From the NCBI GenBank assembly GCA_037903355.1, contig JBAJFE010000033.1:428077-492076 (forward strand): a DNA stretch of 64,000 nucleotides, in the 5' to 3' direction. Within the stretch, counting starts at the first letter, position 1; each line of letters opens with the position of its first letter. The notes beneath the pieces are model-generated. The model was not told the DNA's origin. It saw nothing but the letters and a program-made list of their open reading frames with translations, and made no database searches. The position numbers and the translations under genes were made by a program. Source of the stretch: Trichuris trichiura. Lineage: Eukaryota; Nematoda; Enoplea; Trichinellida; Trichuridae. Positions 1-13,000 of the stretch are shown in pieces.

Positions 1-929
1 TTAATATTATCTGCGTTATCTTCAGACTTGTACGGAAAAGTAGCTTTATCCGATGTTGCACCAGTGTGGTACAAGGTGCTCCTAAAGTAATCGTTTTTCT
101 CATGGTACAGAAAATCTTCGTTTTGAGATCAGAGCTAACATTGAATTTCTATCCAAGCTTGGCTGGCAGCTGAGGAAGGTTATTTCAGTGTTTGCAGCAG
201 GTTTACATAAGTAGTGCACCATCCAAACCGGTCGTCTATAAGTGGATAAGGCTTTTCAAGGAGGGCAGAGAGGCCATCGAAAATGACCGGAGTGGAAGTC
301 TTTTCTGCAAAATTTTCCCACGATTAGTGGTATTGCAAAAATTTTTCCAGGGGAGGCGATGGAGTGAAAAAGTTTGAGAACCTTTGCCGTCGTTAAGGGA
401 TTTCATGATCCGTCAAACAGGCAGTTAGCTCGTGTAAACTTAAAATGTTAGTGCCTTAAGCGATCTTACAGCGTTTTCTTCAGAAAACTTATGCAGCCTT
501 TCTGAGATCGCCAATATTCAAACTTAACTGCTTCTATAGCTAAGGAAGTTTATTACTATTCATAAGCCATTATGACATCGGAAATTTGCTTACAGTAATA
601 TGAGGTACCAGTACCTAATTTGGGGAAATGATAAACTAAAAGCTCCAGGTGAATAATAGCTCATCATAGTAACACTAGGTATTACAACTATGCATAAGTT
701 GAGAAGCCATTAAAACAGAAAAAACCATTTTCTATGGCCACACGATGGAATCCTACCGCTACGTACACGAAAAAAATACTGTGCCGCTGCTATATTCAGC
801 AGTGATTCGTCAATCTCTGCTGAAAATAACGTCATTGTTTTCTAAACACAAACCGCGTTGAGTCAAATCCGTGAATAACAGGGCCTACTGTAGTCTCTTT
901 CAATGTTTCACGGAGATCTTCACGTCGAA
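1..929. other. Repeat-derived intergenic DNA with no recognised gene
   Basis: No coding region is recognised here. Positions about 270-385 resemble part of the hAT-like MITE family also seen at 27835-28110 and 47020-47290; they share the run ending in 'gtttgagaacct'. Positions about 812-893 match 47745-47812, sharing 'acaaaccgcgttg' and 'gtcaaatcc', and look like the end of a second pogo-type repeat. The left flank of the decayed Copia element begins near 930. Confidence 0.5.
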
Positions 930-2834
930 TTGATCAAGGAGCCATTTCTTATTCACTCTAATTGCGGTCAGAATCCTTATGATGTTGAAACTTGATAATG
1001 GAGCATAGACTTTGTCGTGGACTGTTCTTTCTCACTGAGAAAAACCATAGCAACTAAGCATGCCTTGCAGCGCACAACTTCGCCTGCAGCATTAGTTTCC
1101 TTTCGGAAGACTCATTTGCACCCGGCTGGTTTTATACCTTTTGGAAACTCCTCCAGTCTCCAGACAATGTGGTCTCTTACGCTCTCGATTTCTTCTTGCG
1201 TAGCTTCCAGCCACTCTAAAGCTTCAGAACCATTCGTTACTTCTTGGTAAGAGGTAGATTCGCTTCCATTCGATTCTGTCCGGGCCAGCCCATCAAAGCA
1301 CACCTGGTGACGTTGGCGCGTCGCTGCCTTGTGACTCATGAGGGTTATGAGGTGACTTCTAAGGCTATGTCGCATGTCAGAAGGGACTTCGTGTCTGCTG
1401 GGAGCACTTTCGTAGGTCATGATGGGTTCTGACTCATCCTCACCCTTTTGAACCTTCGCAGGAGGCACTGGTTCATTTCTAATTTCTTCATGAACTTCGT
1501 GACTAGCGTCTGCATCAGGTTCTCTCCTTGGGGAAACGAATTGACATAATTGTCGTCTTCTGTGCTTGAGCTTCTTTGAGGAAGCGTTTTTGATGAAAAC
1601 AGCTTCGTGACTCGTGATTCCAAGACCCGCTGCAATTCCAGAACCCAAATCCGCCAGCCCTTGCCTTTCAGGGTATATCTGACAAGTAGATTTCTGCGTG
1701 CCCTTATGTCCTATTGAGTTCCTTTTCTGTGACGGTATGTGGACATAGACGCCGCTGTCGCACGTCCTAAGATACCGCACACTTGGTTTTCCTTTGAACC
1801 GTAACTCATAGGGCGTCTTGTTCTGGTTGTACCTGCTGATCACCCTATTCCTTACACAGGCCGCTATACGGGTCAGCTCTGCTCATGCCGCGCGGTAGTG
1901 CGCGTCCACTCATGACACTCTTGACAAGATCCAAAAGTGTTCGATTCTTCCTTTCAGTCACACCGTTTTGTTGAGGTGTGTAGATGATCTGGTCATGAAC
2001 AATGCCTTGAGTGGAACAGAATGTTTCTCGAGCCTCAGAGCAGAATTCCATGCCCTTGTCTGTGGGGATTTTTTTCAAGGCTCTACCAGATTGCTTTTCC
2101 GCTTCTGACAGTCACTGCTTGAGTCCGCCCAGCACGCTTTGCTTATTCTTTAGGAAATAGACGCATGTGTAGCGTCGTCGATGACAGTAAGAATATACCT
2201 GGCCTTTCTGAAGCTACAGACGTCCGTGGGTCCCATGAGGTCACGGTGTACGAGGTCAAGTGGATGTGGCTTAACCCTTGCTCAACTGATTGCCCAGCAA
2301 AAATGGTACTCGACATGATATGCTTTTCGGACAATCTTCATAGGGTGACGATTTAGTTTCCACTGCAACTTTCTAATCCCCTCAAAGCTTCGCATCTCGC
2401 CGTGTGAAGGATGCGTTTTTGCCTACATGCATCATCCGTTCGTGCCACTGATGGATGCTGATTTAGTTGCAGTCAGCGACTTCGAAGGACTTAGTGTCCA
2501 CTTTCATGTGTTCAAGGCTAGCTGTAGCAATGTACAGACGACCTTGTGGCGATGCTTCAATCAGCAAATTTCCTTTCAAATCGTAAATATGGCAGCCACG
2601 CTTGTCGAAAATAATTCGTCGATTATTCTCTGCCATTTGCCGAATTGATAGCATGCCAAGTTTGATGGAATGAAAAATGTACAGTGTGTGAGCTATGAAT
2701 TTTTCCAGTAGCCCTCTATTGCGGGATAGTTTAGCGCTGACAGTGCCTTTTCCAGCGGCTAATGTCACTGACTTATCAGCAGAGCGCTTTTGCCCATTGA
2801 CGGCTTCATGTTCGTCCAACTTAGAGAAATATTG

Positions 2835-3197
2835 AGATCTTTCTGAATAGTGGTCCGCCACTGCTGGCAGGCGGCAATATCAAAGCATAATCCGCGACTG
2901 TACGGCGTAATGAAGTGTGATTAGCAGAACAACAGGAGGGACGCTTTCCTGCGGGTTACTGAACACATGCCGAGCAGTTGGCGCGGGGAGGACAATGGAG
3001 AGTTAGTGGTACACGCAGGAGTTCTGGTTGTTGGTCTAGCGGATTACCTGCCGAAGAATTCCACTACACTACAAGGGAATGCACCGCACCGCTAATCTGA
3101 TTATGCAAGTCATTGTTCTAATGAAGTCATAATCCTTACTTGACCTTCTTTGAAGTTGCCGCCCCAACTTCCGCCGGGCCACTATTCGGAAAGACCC
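2835..3197. mobile_element. Merlin-type MITE, 363 bp, in Copia
   Basis: The ends form an imperfect terminal inverted repeat: the left end reads 'agatctttctgaatagtgg' and the right end, reverse-complemented, reads 'gggtctttccgaatagtgg'. It is flanked by a perfect 8-bp target duplication, aaatattg, at 2827-2834 and 3198-3205. The subterminal run 'cttgaccttctttgaagttgcc' resembles the ends of the larger Merlin element at 58827-60910, and interior stretches also match it, so this is a deletion derivative of that family. An 8-bp duplication suits Merlin. It contains no ORF of note. Confidence 0.85.
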
Positions 3198-3216
3198 AAA
3201 TATTGTTCATCTAGGC

Positions 3217-3702
3217 CAGTACTTCTCAAGAGCAGGGTTGACAGGGCCCACTGTGAACGTTTCCGGGCGTTTAGACCCCCCCCCCAGTTCTGATTAGTCG
3301 ATTTCGAGAGCGCTGATTGGCTGATGGGAGGACGGAGGGTAGCCAAGACGTCATAATGTAGGTGCTGCACAAAGTTCTGTGGGGAGAGCGTTTCCCGGAT
3401 AGTGTGTCGGACACTTACTTTCTCACCTCCGAGCCGGCTGTGCCCTCCCCCCTCTTTCCAGTCCTCCCTTCCAGTCAATCAGAATTGCGGGGCACAACAC
3501 CATACGGCTTTCTCTTGGTCAGAGAGGCACAATATCTGACTCGCAGGCGATACCTTCCTATGCATTTCAACACGACCGCCTAAGTGAGGCATATGTCCCC
3601 ACAGATCAAAAGGGTCCCTCAAAAGATTCCTTGGCGATTTGAGCCCCCCTGGAATTCAAAAGCCCCCCCGGTGGAGCACATGCCCCACCGTGAGAATCAC
3701 AG
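3217..3702. mobile_element. hAT-type MITE, 486 bp, in Copia
   Basis: It starts 'cagtacttctcaag' and ends '...gtgagaatcacag', short hAT-like inverted ends. It is flanked by atctaggc (3209-3216) and atctgggc (3703-3710), an 8-bp duplication with one mismatch. Related copies lie at 9117-9575 and 36243-36694; all share the paired 'gtggggcatgtgccccacc'-like hairpin. Once this element and the neighbouring Merlin MITE are set aside, the surrounding Copia reading frame is continuous, so both inserted into a once-coding Copia copy. Confidence 0.8.
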
Positions 3703-4794
3703 ATCTGGGCACATGTGCTGTATGGCGCCTGAGCCAATGATCCAAATTTTGGTTTTGTCAACGAGCATAACGCCGCACGAAGCGAACATTTTATTTGAAC
3801 CACCGTTTGTTGACTTTCCAGCTGTTTGCTTGGAACAACCATCTGCCTTCTTGCGACTCAGCGCACAGTCTCTTGCAAAGTCACCCTTCTTGCGACTTTT
3901 GAAGCAAGCAACGTTGCTTCTAGCTGGCCGCTTTTTCTCTACAAGTTTGTCGGCAGCAGCTCTGGCAAACATGGCTTCCCCAATTCTACTGCTGTTTTCC
4001 GTTCCCCTTTGGTGATTCAGCTATTAGCTTGCGCTTCAGTGTTGCGCATGAGAATTCAGACTCTGGAAGCTTGCAAATTGAGGACGCTACCACGTCCAGT
4101 CATCGAGGAGTCAACATAGAATAGTCATGGCGAAATCGCCGTCGTCAAGTTGATCACCAACGCTCACCAACTCGGAAACGACGCGATTCATTTTTCCAAG
4201 ATACGCATCCATACCAGCATGGTTGTCCAGTTTCTCTCCGTACAGTTGCCGCCGTAACTGCAGTATGCGCAGTCTGCTATCCTTTGGCGCGTAGAGCCCT
4301 TCCAGTTCCTCCCAAACATTCTTTGGAGAGGACAGATGCTGAACATGTTGCTGCTGTTCGTCTCCGATTGCTAAGCAGATTTTGACAAATGCTCAGCTTT
4401 GCTGGAGTTCGTGCGAGCGCACCTTACTATAGTCTTCGCCGTCCTTAATCGCTTCGCTAAGGTGAACAGTAGACCATGAGTCACATTACATTGGTACGAT
4501 CTTCGTTTGGACACTTCAAGTGGCATTGTTGGAACTGTTCACTTTTCGATGGACATGCATTGCATAGATGAGGCATGTTACGCAGCGGTTCGTTCTGGGC
4601 CCATAACCAATGTTAAGTTTTTGCCTATCGGCGTGACACAAAAGACAGCGAAATACATTTGCGAAGAGAAAAAGGATATTGTTTTTCTTTTTCTTTCTTA
4701 ACGGGTGTTTTTAAAACGTTTTTTGTAAAATGCTGCTTTGCGGTTTTTTCAGCCCGTTTTGTAAAATAACGTTTATTTCGAAAGACGGGGTGTC

Positions 4795-5045
4795 TTTTAA
4801 CAGGCTTAGGTTGTTTCATAGTTGATCTTCTGATTCACGGGTTTGGCCTGGTGGATGTATCTGTAAGTAAACCTCAAAGTGCCCTACCAACTGCTCTTGT
4901 TTCGAAACGTACGGTATCAAAAGTGTTCTGTGTTTTTCTCTAACAATTTGCTCATCCATTCGTTCGAAGGGCACTTTGAAGTTTACTTACAGATACATCC
5001 AACAGGCCAAACCTGTGAATCAGAAGATCAACTATGGAATAACGT
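4795..5045. repeat. Inverted repeat of PLE-end family B
   Basis: Two copies of one sequence block ('gggtttggcctg', 'gtatctgtaagtaaac', 'gtgccctaccaac') face each other at about 4810-4892 and 4955-5032. They are separated by a centre holding 'cgaaacgtacggta'. The same block flanks the Penelope-like fragment at 7440-8730 and forms palindromes at 19290-19590 and 47855-48170. This copy is diverged and has lost the CTGANGA half of the central motif. Confidence 0.7.
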
Positions 5046-5064
5046 TTATTGCATAAACGTTAAG

Positions 5065-5290
5065 TGAGAAGATTTTGGGTCAAATGGAGACCTGCCATCA
5101 GCGCAATGTGTGCCGCTGGTCGGGTCGGTCTTCATGATTGCAAGCCACTCCAACCGACCAACTTTGACAGAGAGCTAGCTGTCAGCTCTATCTTGAGCCG
5201 TCGAGCCTTGCTCCGGCCTAGTCAGTCAGATGGTGCAGCGAGCGCCCAACCGGCCTTCCGCGACAGCGATACACCATCTGCAGAAAAAGG
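5065..5290 (+). repeat. Fragment of PLE-end family A
   Basis: The 'ttcatgattgcaagccactcc' to 'gcctagtcagtcagatggtgcagcgagc' block matches 11571-11766, 29545-29768, 30080-30303 and 32300-32500. A degenerate CTGATGG...AAAATC remnant of the ribozyme-like motif lies at 5072-5108 on the minus strand. Confidence 0.6.
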
Positions 5291-5360
5291 ATAAAAGAAA
5301 AAAACGGCACATAAATGAACTATTAGCCCAAAGCACCCATCGCAAGAGGTCAAGCTACAG

Positions 5361-6312
5361 CAGTGATTCCCAAATGGGGTCCCAGGGGCCCCTTGGGGGC
5401 CCTGGGAAGAATTGGGGCTTTAGGGGGTCCTTGGGAGCTTAGGGGGGCCTCAGGGGGTCCCTGGTAGTCGGTGCCGCAGGACGAGAGCGATCCTGCCGTT
5501 CAGAATAGTGAGGCGAGGCGACCTGAGATTACTTCTGACGACTATCGAGCCGGACGTGGATAAATTAGTAGCACTGCACCATACCCAGTCGTCACACTGA
5601 GGTAAGATCAAGCGACTGTCGTCTTGCTCCGAGGAAATAATGAATTTAGATTCAGTGTTGCGCAGCCCTGCGAACAGCATCGCAGCCTGACTTACATATT
5701 GCGCTACCATTGCTAACAGCCCAAAAAATTGAGGAAGAGGAAACCCAATGCGGCGCTTGTATTCTGACGGCTCCCCGATCTGCAATTAGCCGGCTTAAGT
5801 CCAGCAATACGAAAAGAACGCCTTCGGTGCCAACTAAAGAATTAAAGGCGTTAACGGTTTCGAATATCGTTAAGGAGCTTCCGCCGTATATGGCAGCCGG
5901 CTTCCTTACTAGCCATTTCGCTCTAGTGTAGAAAAGAAATTCAGCGTTGACTTCGCATCTGCAGGTTTTCCAGCCATTGATCGCACACTCAACATTCACA
6001 GCGCAAAAGATGGGGTCCTACTTGCGGCCGACAAGATCCGCAGGTTAATAAGGTTTTTAAAGATGGCACGGCTTAACTGTTTTTTCTTTGGCATACACGG
6101 TAGGCAGCGAAGTCAATTCTACATTCTGCAGCCTGTTTCAGGTGTTGAGCTACTCGTACAAATTCACATGTAACGTAACGTAACGTAACCACAGTAGGCG
6201 CACCTGAGGATAACAGAAGCAGGAAAATTAGGTTGGGGAGAATGACGGGGGGCCCTGGCAAGTTGAAGGTCGCGAAAGAGGGCCCTGGCTCCAAAAAGGT
6301 TGGGAAACACTG
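5361..6312. mobile_element. Non-autonomous hAT element, 952 bp
   Basis: The ends are 'cagtgattcccaaatgggg' and '...ggttgggaaacactg', inverted and hAT-like. Flanks are agctacag (5353-5360) and ggctacag (6313-6320), an 8-bp duplication with one difference. It is a sister of the element at 41265-42186 in the opposite orientation. Both contain the same ~110-codon open frame (here minus strand, 5652-5999), which I do not recognise as a transposase. A tandem 'cgtaa' run lies at about 6171-6187. Confidence 0.85.
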
Positions 6313-7093
6313 GGCTACAGTATCGACTACGTGATGCGCAGGCTATGAGCGAGCTAGAAGTCCAACAACAATAAAGAGAAACAATTTACTAATTACAACA
6401 GAAAAATGTGCGTAGCTTTCGCAGATTTCGTAGATCATTACAGCCGGAATGTATGCAAAATAAACTCGAAGCAAACGGTCTCAATCCTGTACATGTGCAA
6501 CTGCCGTGAATCTAAGAACGTAATTCCAGAAAGGTAACCACATGAAAAAGAAATGAGTGGTCCGACAGCGTCAGTTCCAGTTTTTTTCCTAGCAGCGTTT
6601 AGATTTTGTATGACAATATCCTCTTGCGTCGCATTTAGATATTGTATAACTGTGTCCTCTTGCGTCCTTGTTCCTGTTGGTGGTTACTAATGATGGAAGA
6701 GTAGTTTTGTTGTTGAGTAGAGACATAAAGCTTTCGGAACTCGTCGCGTTGCGTCGCGAGAGTACTGGTCGGCCTGGCATGCTGATGACTGTACTAAAGC
6801 TGTTCCGAGAGCTTTGTATCTTTACTGAGTAAAAAGGTTACTCCTCCACATTTGGTACTATGATCAAGAACAAGAACGAATGGAAATACCGTATAATTAA
6901 TAGTATTCAAGTTTTACCTTGCTGTAGCATATGGACTTCTCTGTTCAACCCGGGTGGACCAAAGTCAAAGGTGACAAATGCAGAAGATCCGCCATGCCGA
7001 AATTTGCAGAATTTTAATAAAGGCAGAAAACGTTTGCTGAAAAACAAGAAGTCATGCTGGAAAATTGAGCAGTTTTCATTCGTCGGACGGACA
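6313..7093. other. Upstream region of the spinster-like gene
   Basis: No gene is recognised. The region from 6860 to 7093 is open in frame with the spinster-like first exon but encodes nothing like the family, so it may be 5' untranslated sequence or a non-conserved N-terminal extension. Positions 6589-6680 carry short repeats ('ttgcgtcgcattta') also present at 8456-8470 near the Penelope-like fragment. Confidence 0.5.
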
Positions 7094-10000
7094 ATGGATG
7101 AGATTATACGGGTTCAAACGGCTCGTGCATATATGACAGTTGGGGTACTCTTCTCCGTAAATTTGCTCAACTACATGGACCGCTTTACCATTGCTGGTAT
7201 GTGGATTACTTTTTTTGTGTCATTCGCCCACAAATTGACGCGCGTTGTCTTTGCTAATTTACAGTCTTTCAAGCTTGCTCTGTGGGCTGGCACTTAACGT
7301 TGTGTTTAACTGTAAATGGTTTTCGTTTCGGCGTGTTGTGAAGTAATTTCCGTTTCTTTTTCAGCTTAATTTTCAGTTGCTGGTTTCGCACATACTATTT
7401 CTTCGTGATCGAAGTTTCGAAAGACTGGGGGGGGGGGTGTCTTTTAACAGGCTTAGGTTGTTTCATAGTTGGTCTTCTGGTTCACGGGTTTGGCCTGTTT
7501 GATGTATCTGTAAGTAAACTTCAGAGTGCCCTACCAACGAATGGATGAGCAAATTGTTAGAGAAAATACAGAACAATTCGAATACCGTACGTTTCGGAAC
7601 TGCTCTTGTTCCGTTGTCAGCAGTGTGATTGAGAAGGTGTTTATTCGGTACAGGGGTTAAATAGCACATGGGAACAATAGGTGTTTGATTAGTTGGGTAG
7701 GGCGCAGCATTGGAATTTATTAATCAGCGGGCCCATGCCTCACTAACCGCTACCCCATTGTCGCGATTAATGGTGGAGTTGCTCTGGATGTACAGAGCCT
7801 CCTTAATACGCCTAAGATGTAATAAGTTTTCGTGGCATATGATCTTCGGGTGCGGGTCGACTGTGCACCGAGATGCTTGCTCAACGATCACTGAGGCACT
7901 TATCGCGTTCTCCATGGCTTTTCGAGGGTCCTTTGTCGGTGGACGCCCCGGGCCGGTGGCCTGTACCCCATTGAGTCTTCGTTCGGCGTTCTTGTACGTC
8001 ACGTTCTTCATGTGTTGGCCGAATCTGTGGAGTAAAGTGTTGCCCGTTTGTCCTATGTAGAAGGCGTTGCAACCGCACTTTATTTCGTAAATGACGCCGG
8101 GTCTGCTGTCAAAGGGAACCTTGATCTTATCATTTCTAACAATCGGACGAAGATTAAAGGAGCTTTTAAATTTGACATTGAAATTTAAAGAGAGTCTCCA
8201 GCCTGCTGATCTTTTCGCTTAAGCCAGTGTAATAGGGGAGTACCATAACCGGGCGTCGTTGGTCATCGGGTGAGGACGGCGGTAAAGGTTTATTTAGTTG
8301 ATACTGTCCAATGACAGAATTAATGAATTTACTGGGTACCCATTACCGCATAATGTGTTTAAAATATGTTTTAGTTCCCTATTTAAATATTCGGGTCACA
8401 AACCGTTAGGGCCTGATCAACCCTCCCCATTACTACATTGTATGACAATGTCCCCTTGCGTCGCATTTCTCCTTTTTTAACTGAAATGGAGTGATGCGAA
8501 GAGAAGTGTAGGTGCCGGCCTGAGTGGGTTCGTTTCCTATAAACTGTTGTTTTTAATTCATTTCCTTGTTTTATGACTAAGTCATCCAGAAAAGGGAGTC
8601 TACAATTGTTTTCTTTCTCTTCTCTCTAACAATTTGCTCATCCATTCGTTGGTAGGGCACTTTGAAGTTCACTTACATATACATCAAGCAGGCCAAACCC
8701 GTGAACCAGAAGACCAACTATGAAATGATTGAAGTCGAAAAAATTTCTATCTCGACAGAAATTACGGTGTTGCAGACCTGATTACAGGAAAGCATAGTTG
8801 ACGATTAGCGTCTCCTTTCTAATTGATAAAGGAGCGCGTTTCCTCGAACGCTAAAATTTGTTTCATTATCCAGACTGATGAAGCAAACGGAACGTTAACA
8901 TAAAAATGGGACGGGTCGACGGTTACGGACAGATGTTCATGTCACGAGTAATGACTGAATTTAGGTGTCATTTATTCCGTTTATTTGAGTACCACTCGCT
9001 GGAAAAGCCATATTTTTGCAGTGTTGTGCTAGCGTTTACGAGGTGGTGGGACTGCTTTTGTCCTACGCTGCAGTTCGCCCTGAGTGTTGTCACAGTGCAT
9101 CACGATTGCTATAGAGCAGCGATCCTCACGGTGGAGCATGTGCCCCACCGGGGGCCTTTTTGAAGTCTAGGGGGGCTCAAATCGCCGAGGGGGCTTTTGG
9201 GGAACCTTTTGAGCTATGGGGGGCACATGCCCCACCTGGGCCATTATGTTGAACTGCATAGGAATGTATGACCTGCAAGTCAGGTATTGTGCCTTTTTGC
9301 CTAAGAGAAAGTTGCATGCTGTTGCTACCCGCAATTCTGATTGGCTGGAAAAGAGGGCCCGTGGGGAGGTAGTCGGCTCAGAGGTGAGAACGTAAGAGTT
9401 TTCGACACGCTATGTGGGAAACGCTTTCTGCACGTAACTTGGCGCAGCACCTACATCATGACCTCCCGGCTACCCCCGTCCTCCCAGCCAATCAGCGCGC
9501 TCTATATTGGCTAGTCAGAGTTGCGGGGTCCAAACGTTCGGAAACGTTCATGGACCCTGATCTTGGGAAACACTGCTATAGAGGGTCATGTTTCGCTCAC
9601 TCATAATCCTTTGTGCACCTAATACGTTCTCTTTCGTGCAACTGAGTACGATTAAGCGGCAATAAGGTCTATCTTACAGTCATGACGCTTTGTAACAGAA
9701 TTGCGAAGCAGTTGCAGCGTGTGTAACATGAGAACGACTATATTACTTTTTGGAAGCGTGAATACCCATCTGAAGGTAGTGCATTCCTCCGTTATGCAGT
9801 ACTTGAGGCATAAGTGAGTCCCATGTTACCCGTCTTTTCTTCTGAAGCAACGTTTCCCAATGTCACGGTCACAGCGTTTTTCTGATCTGATTGGCCAATG
9901 CTTGGTAGGCTGGTTGACCGACGGTGTCTTCGTAACACTATAGCAATTGGTAGCAAAAGCATGGGGAAATGGAGCACAAAGAGGGTCTCTGCGCTTCCCG

Positions 10001-13000
10001 AGAGTACTATAGGGGCGTTGGTGGGTTATGAAGTCTCTACAAATCCCGGCAAGAAAAAGTGGATTGGAATGAAAGGCCTCTGGACAAGTAGCGACCTTTC
10101 TGTTCGACATCCTGAGGGTTGGTATCGTCTGGCCTGGACCTCCTCAGCAGCCCCGTGAAGATCACTGTTTATTGTTCTATCGCCTCCTGCAAATTCCTTT
10201 GACGTGCTGACACTCTATCGCTCCCTGAATCTTCTGTCCCTCCTCCCTGAGAAACCATTCTAAGGTATGCTTGAAAGAGCAGATGATTTACTAAATTTTT
10301 CATGCGACGTAGTTTTTCCACTCTTTATAAAAAAACCAATTTTCAGTCAAGTGGAGGGAATCATGTTTCTATGCAATGTTGCGTCTCTTGTCTAATTGAA
10401 GAACTTTGGCAATACAAAGCAGTTTTCATCAAGAACTAGATTGCGTACACTTCGGAACGTTGGCTGCTCTGAAAGGAAGGCAGTTCTAAGCCCCGTTAAG
10501 CGAGCACTTATGGTCCTCTTTCGGTTTCTTCAATATCATAGTTGCGGTAGATACCGTCGGCCAGTGAGTGCAGATAGGTTCACAACTTAAAGATAAAGAA
10601 ATCTTTAAGGACGTGGAAAATGCGACTGGGTAAGTTGTATTGTCTTTATTTTTTCCTCAACGGCTACTGCGTTAAATGTCTTCCTTGTTTTGAAGTAGCA
10701 CCCTTTGCAGCTGTGGCAGTGGTGCTTGAATCGGGGAATGTACCGATTTAATTCATTTGATCAGTTATCTTAATACTAGCAACGGTGCAGCTGTTTTCTG
10801 AGAACTTTTACTCTCATGCGTTCAGTATCGTCTGTTTGTTAACAAAATTGCGTGATCAGTGGTGGTAAACTTTATTATGTAACTACAAACATACTGTTCA
10901 TCAAGCAACGGAGATGAAGCTGTTTCATGGAACAAGTGAAACTACGTCATTCTAATACAAAGAATCTGATGTTCAACTATTCAAAAGATATCAACCAGAA
11001 AGCGAGCACTCGAATAAAAGTTTTTCAGTATGTCCAAGCAAGCACAAAGCTGCCCATCGCGTTGGTATTCGATTTATACGTGCATAATTTTGTACTCGGT
11101 CCTTCACCAAAACGTAGACCAATGTTTCTTAAGCTTAACGTTTCCATTGATCCTTTACAGATCTTTGAGCTCGCCGTATCACTTAGATCTGCCCGGCTGA
11201 TACCTAATCGTCTGACTGACTGACGCTATTCCCTACCACCGGCAGAATTGCCCAGTCGAGTAATATGCATTCCATTGTCTCAGTTTGGGAGCCATGGGGC
11301 GACATCACCAGCTGACTGCCTCTGATAGGCGCTCCCAGTCTCCACCTTTTGATAATTTTTTGACATAAGCGTAAACTGAAGAACAAGGCCATCATACAAA
11401 GAAAAAAGACAAGGAAACAATTTTGAATACAAAGTAAAACTCGAACATGTGATACTGTAGAAAACTTCGCCGTTGACTAAAAAAATACATACTTCGGCTT
11501 TCTTCTAAGTTTTTCGCGGTACTTTTAACCCATTGTTTAATTAACGTTTATTGCAAAAACGTTTTTATACGAAGCTTTCGGGTCTACCCATGACCCATCA
11601 TCAGCGTAATTGTGCCGCCCGTCGGGTCGGTCTTTATGGTTGCAAGCCACCGCATCCGACCAACTTTGGCAGAGACCTCCGCCGTCAGATTTCGGTCCCG
11701 CCTAGTCAGTCAGACGGTGCAGCGAGCGTCCAACCGACTTTTGGCGACGGCGGCACATTAACAAAAGAGGACTAACGAGCAAACAAACGAATGTGTACCC
11801 GTCTGTTTTAAACAAACGGGTTTTAAACTGTCTTCTTCCTCGCGGCTCTGCCTTCTTCTGTGCCCCTCATTGTCCTCTTCCTTTTTTCTACTTTTCTTTG
11901 GTGCCCGCGCACACATGATTTATTTTCTTTTTTTTCTTCGTAACGGATTTTTAAATTTGTTCTTCCGAATGTTTTGCTGTATTTTTTGAATTATACATAC
12001 TTTAGCTAGAACTAACGTCTAGTTACTTGGCTTTACGTCTACATTGAGAGTTCTAGTTTTTCTGCTTTTATCTGTAGAATTTCATAGTGTGTTGCAGTCT
12101 GTCAACCCGTGGTGATTGTATTCCTTCGTCAGTGTATGCCTATTTTTGTAAGTGAACGGAGAAAATGCTGCATCAGCGGATAAATTATTTGTTATTAAGA
12201 AGAGTACAGAAAACTCTCAGCTGTAACTCGATGCTTTCAGAACGTTCTAGCCTCATCCTCAGAAAGCTAGACAATTTTCATAACGATCTGAGTGCGTAAT
12301 TGACCTTTTTTGTGTCTTTTCTCCATGGTAATTAAAATAACCATAGAGAAAAAAAATAATGAAGCAAGGTAATCGGTAATTGAACGCATAACTTTTCCTG
12401 ATGGGACCATAAACTTCCACAGAGTGAAAGATTCTACGAGAACAGTGTCCCACTTTTTGAAAATGTCTATTTTATTAGAACTTTCGGTTGAGGACCAGCG
12501 GCTGAATGAGAGAAGTGTATCAAGACAAGGCGCTAAACGGTTTGTGGCAAACGTATATGAGTTTTTTAAAAGAATTGTAATTTTAAACCACTTGTTTGGC
12601 TTGTTTGGTTCCACAGTCCTTCCATAGGGGTTGAGTGCATCTTCATAAATAATGAATTTTGTCCACCGTTAGTTAAACAAAGCCACTTCCCTTGCTAAGG
12701 GTAGGGCTCAACACTTCGTAAAGTTGATGACGTTGTACTATACCATATTGATATCCGCGCCTTGATCAAGATTGAAAGTTGAATCGTGTCTGATATAAGA
12801 AGCTTTTTTTGAGGTGCAACTATAAATTGTTTTCGTGGTAGACACGTCGTGCTTTAAGGGGCTTGTTGTTGCAATGGGCAGCAGGTTCAGCTGTAGCTGA
12901 GGCGACTCGTAAAGTTTTTTCTGTTGCACCCACAGGATTAAGTCCGTTTTTAAGCGGTTTGCTACAGTGACTCCATTTTCTAAACTGCATTTAGCGTTAG

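Larger units (their letters stand above)
930..4480 (-). mobile_element. Decayed Ty1/Copia retrotransposon with nested MITEs
   Basis: Read on the minus strand, the segments follow Copia order. A gag polypeptide region lies at about 4480-4100. A CCHC zinc knuckle is followed by a protease motif WIIGSG (normally WIxDSGA) at about 3970-3703. The pre-integrase region is at 2861-2463. The integrase core at 2078-1845 shows TDKGMEF and NGVTERKNRT, which carry two of the catalytic acidic residues. The start of the reverse transcriptase, with PKGIKPAGCKWV, is at about 1200-1110. The protease Asp is replaced by Gly. Frameshifts and stops break the frame and most of the reverse transcriptase and RNase H are missing, so the copy is dead. 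No LTRs were found. A Merlin MITE (2835-3197) and a hAT MITE (3217-3702) interrupt the protease-integrase junction. Confidence 0.88.

Noticed and set aside
3030..3075. tRNA-like A-box (ggtctagcgg)
   Set aside because: No B-box, no cloverleaf and no anticodon arm. The sequence belongs to a Merlin MITE.
6860..7093. 78-residue N-terminal extension of the spinster-like protein
   Set aside because: Open in frame, but its sequence is Asn/Lys-rich with no family match. Conservation starts at 7094, so I did not include it.
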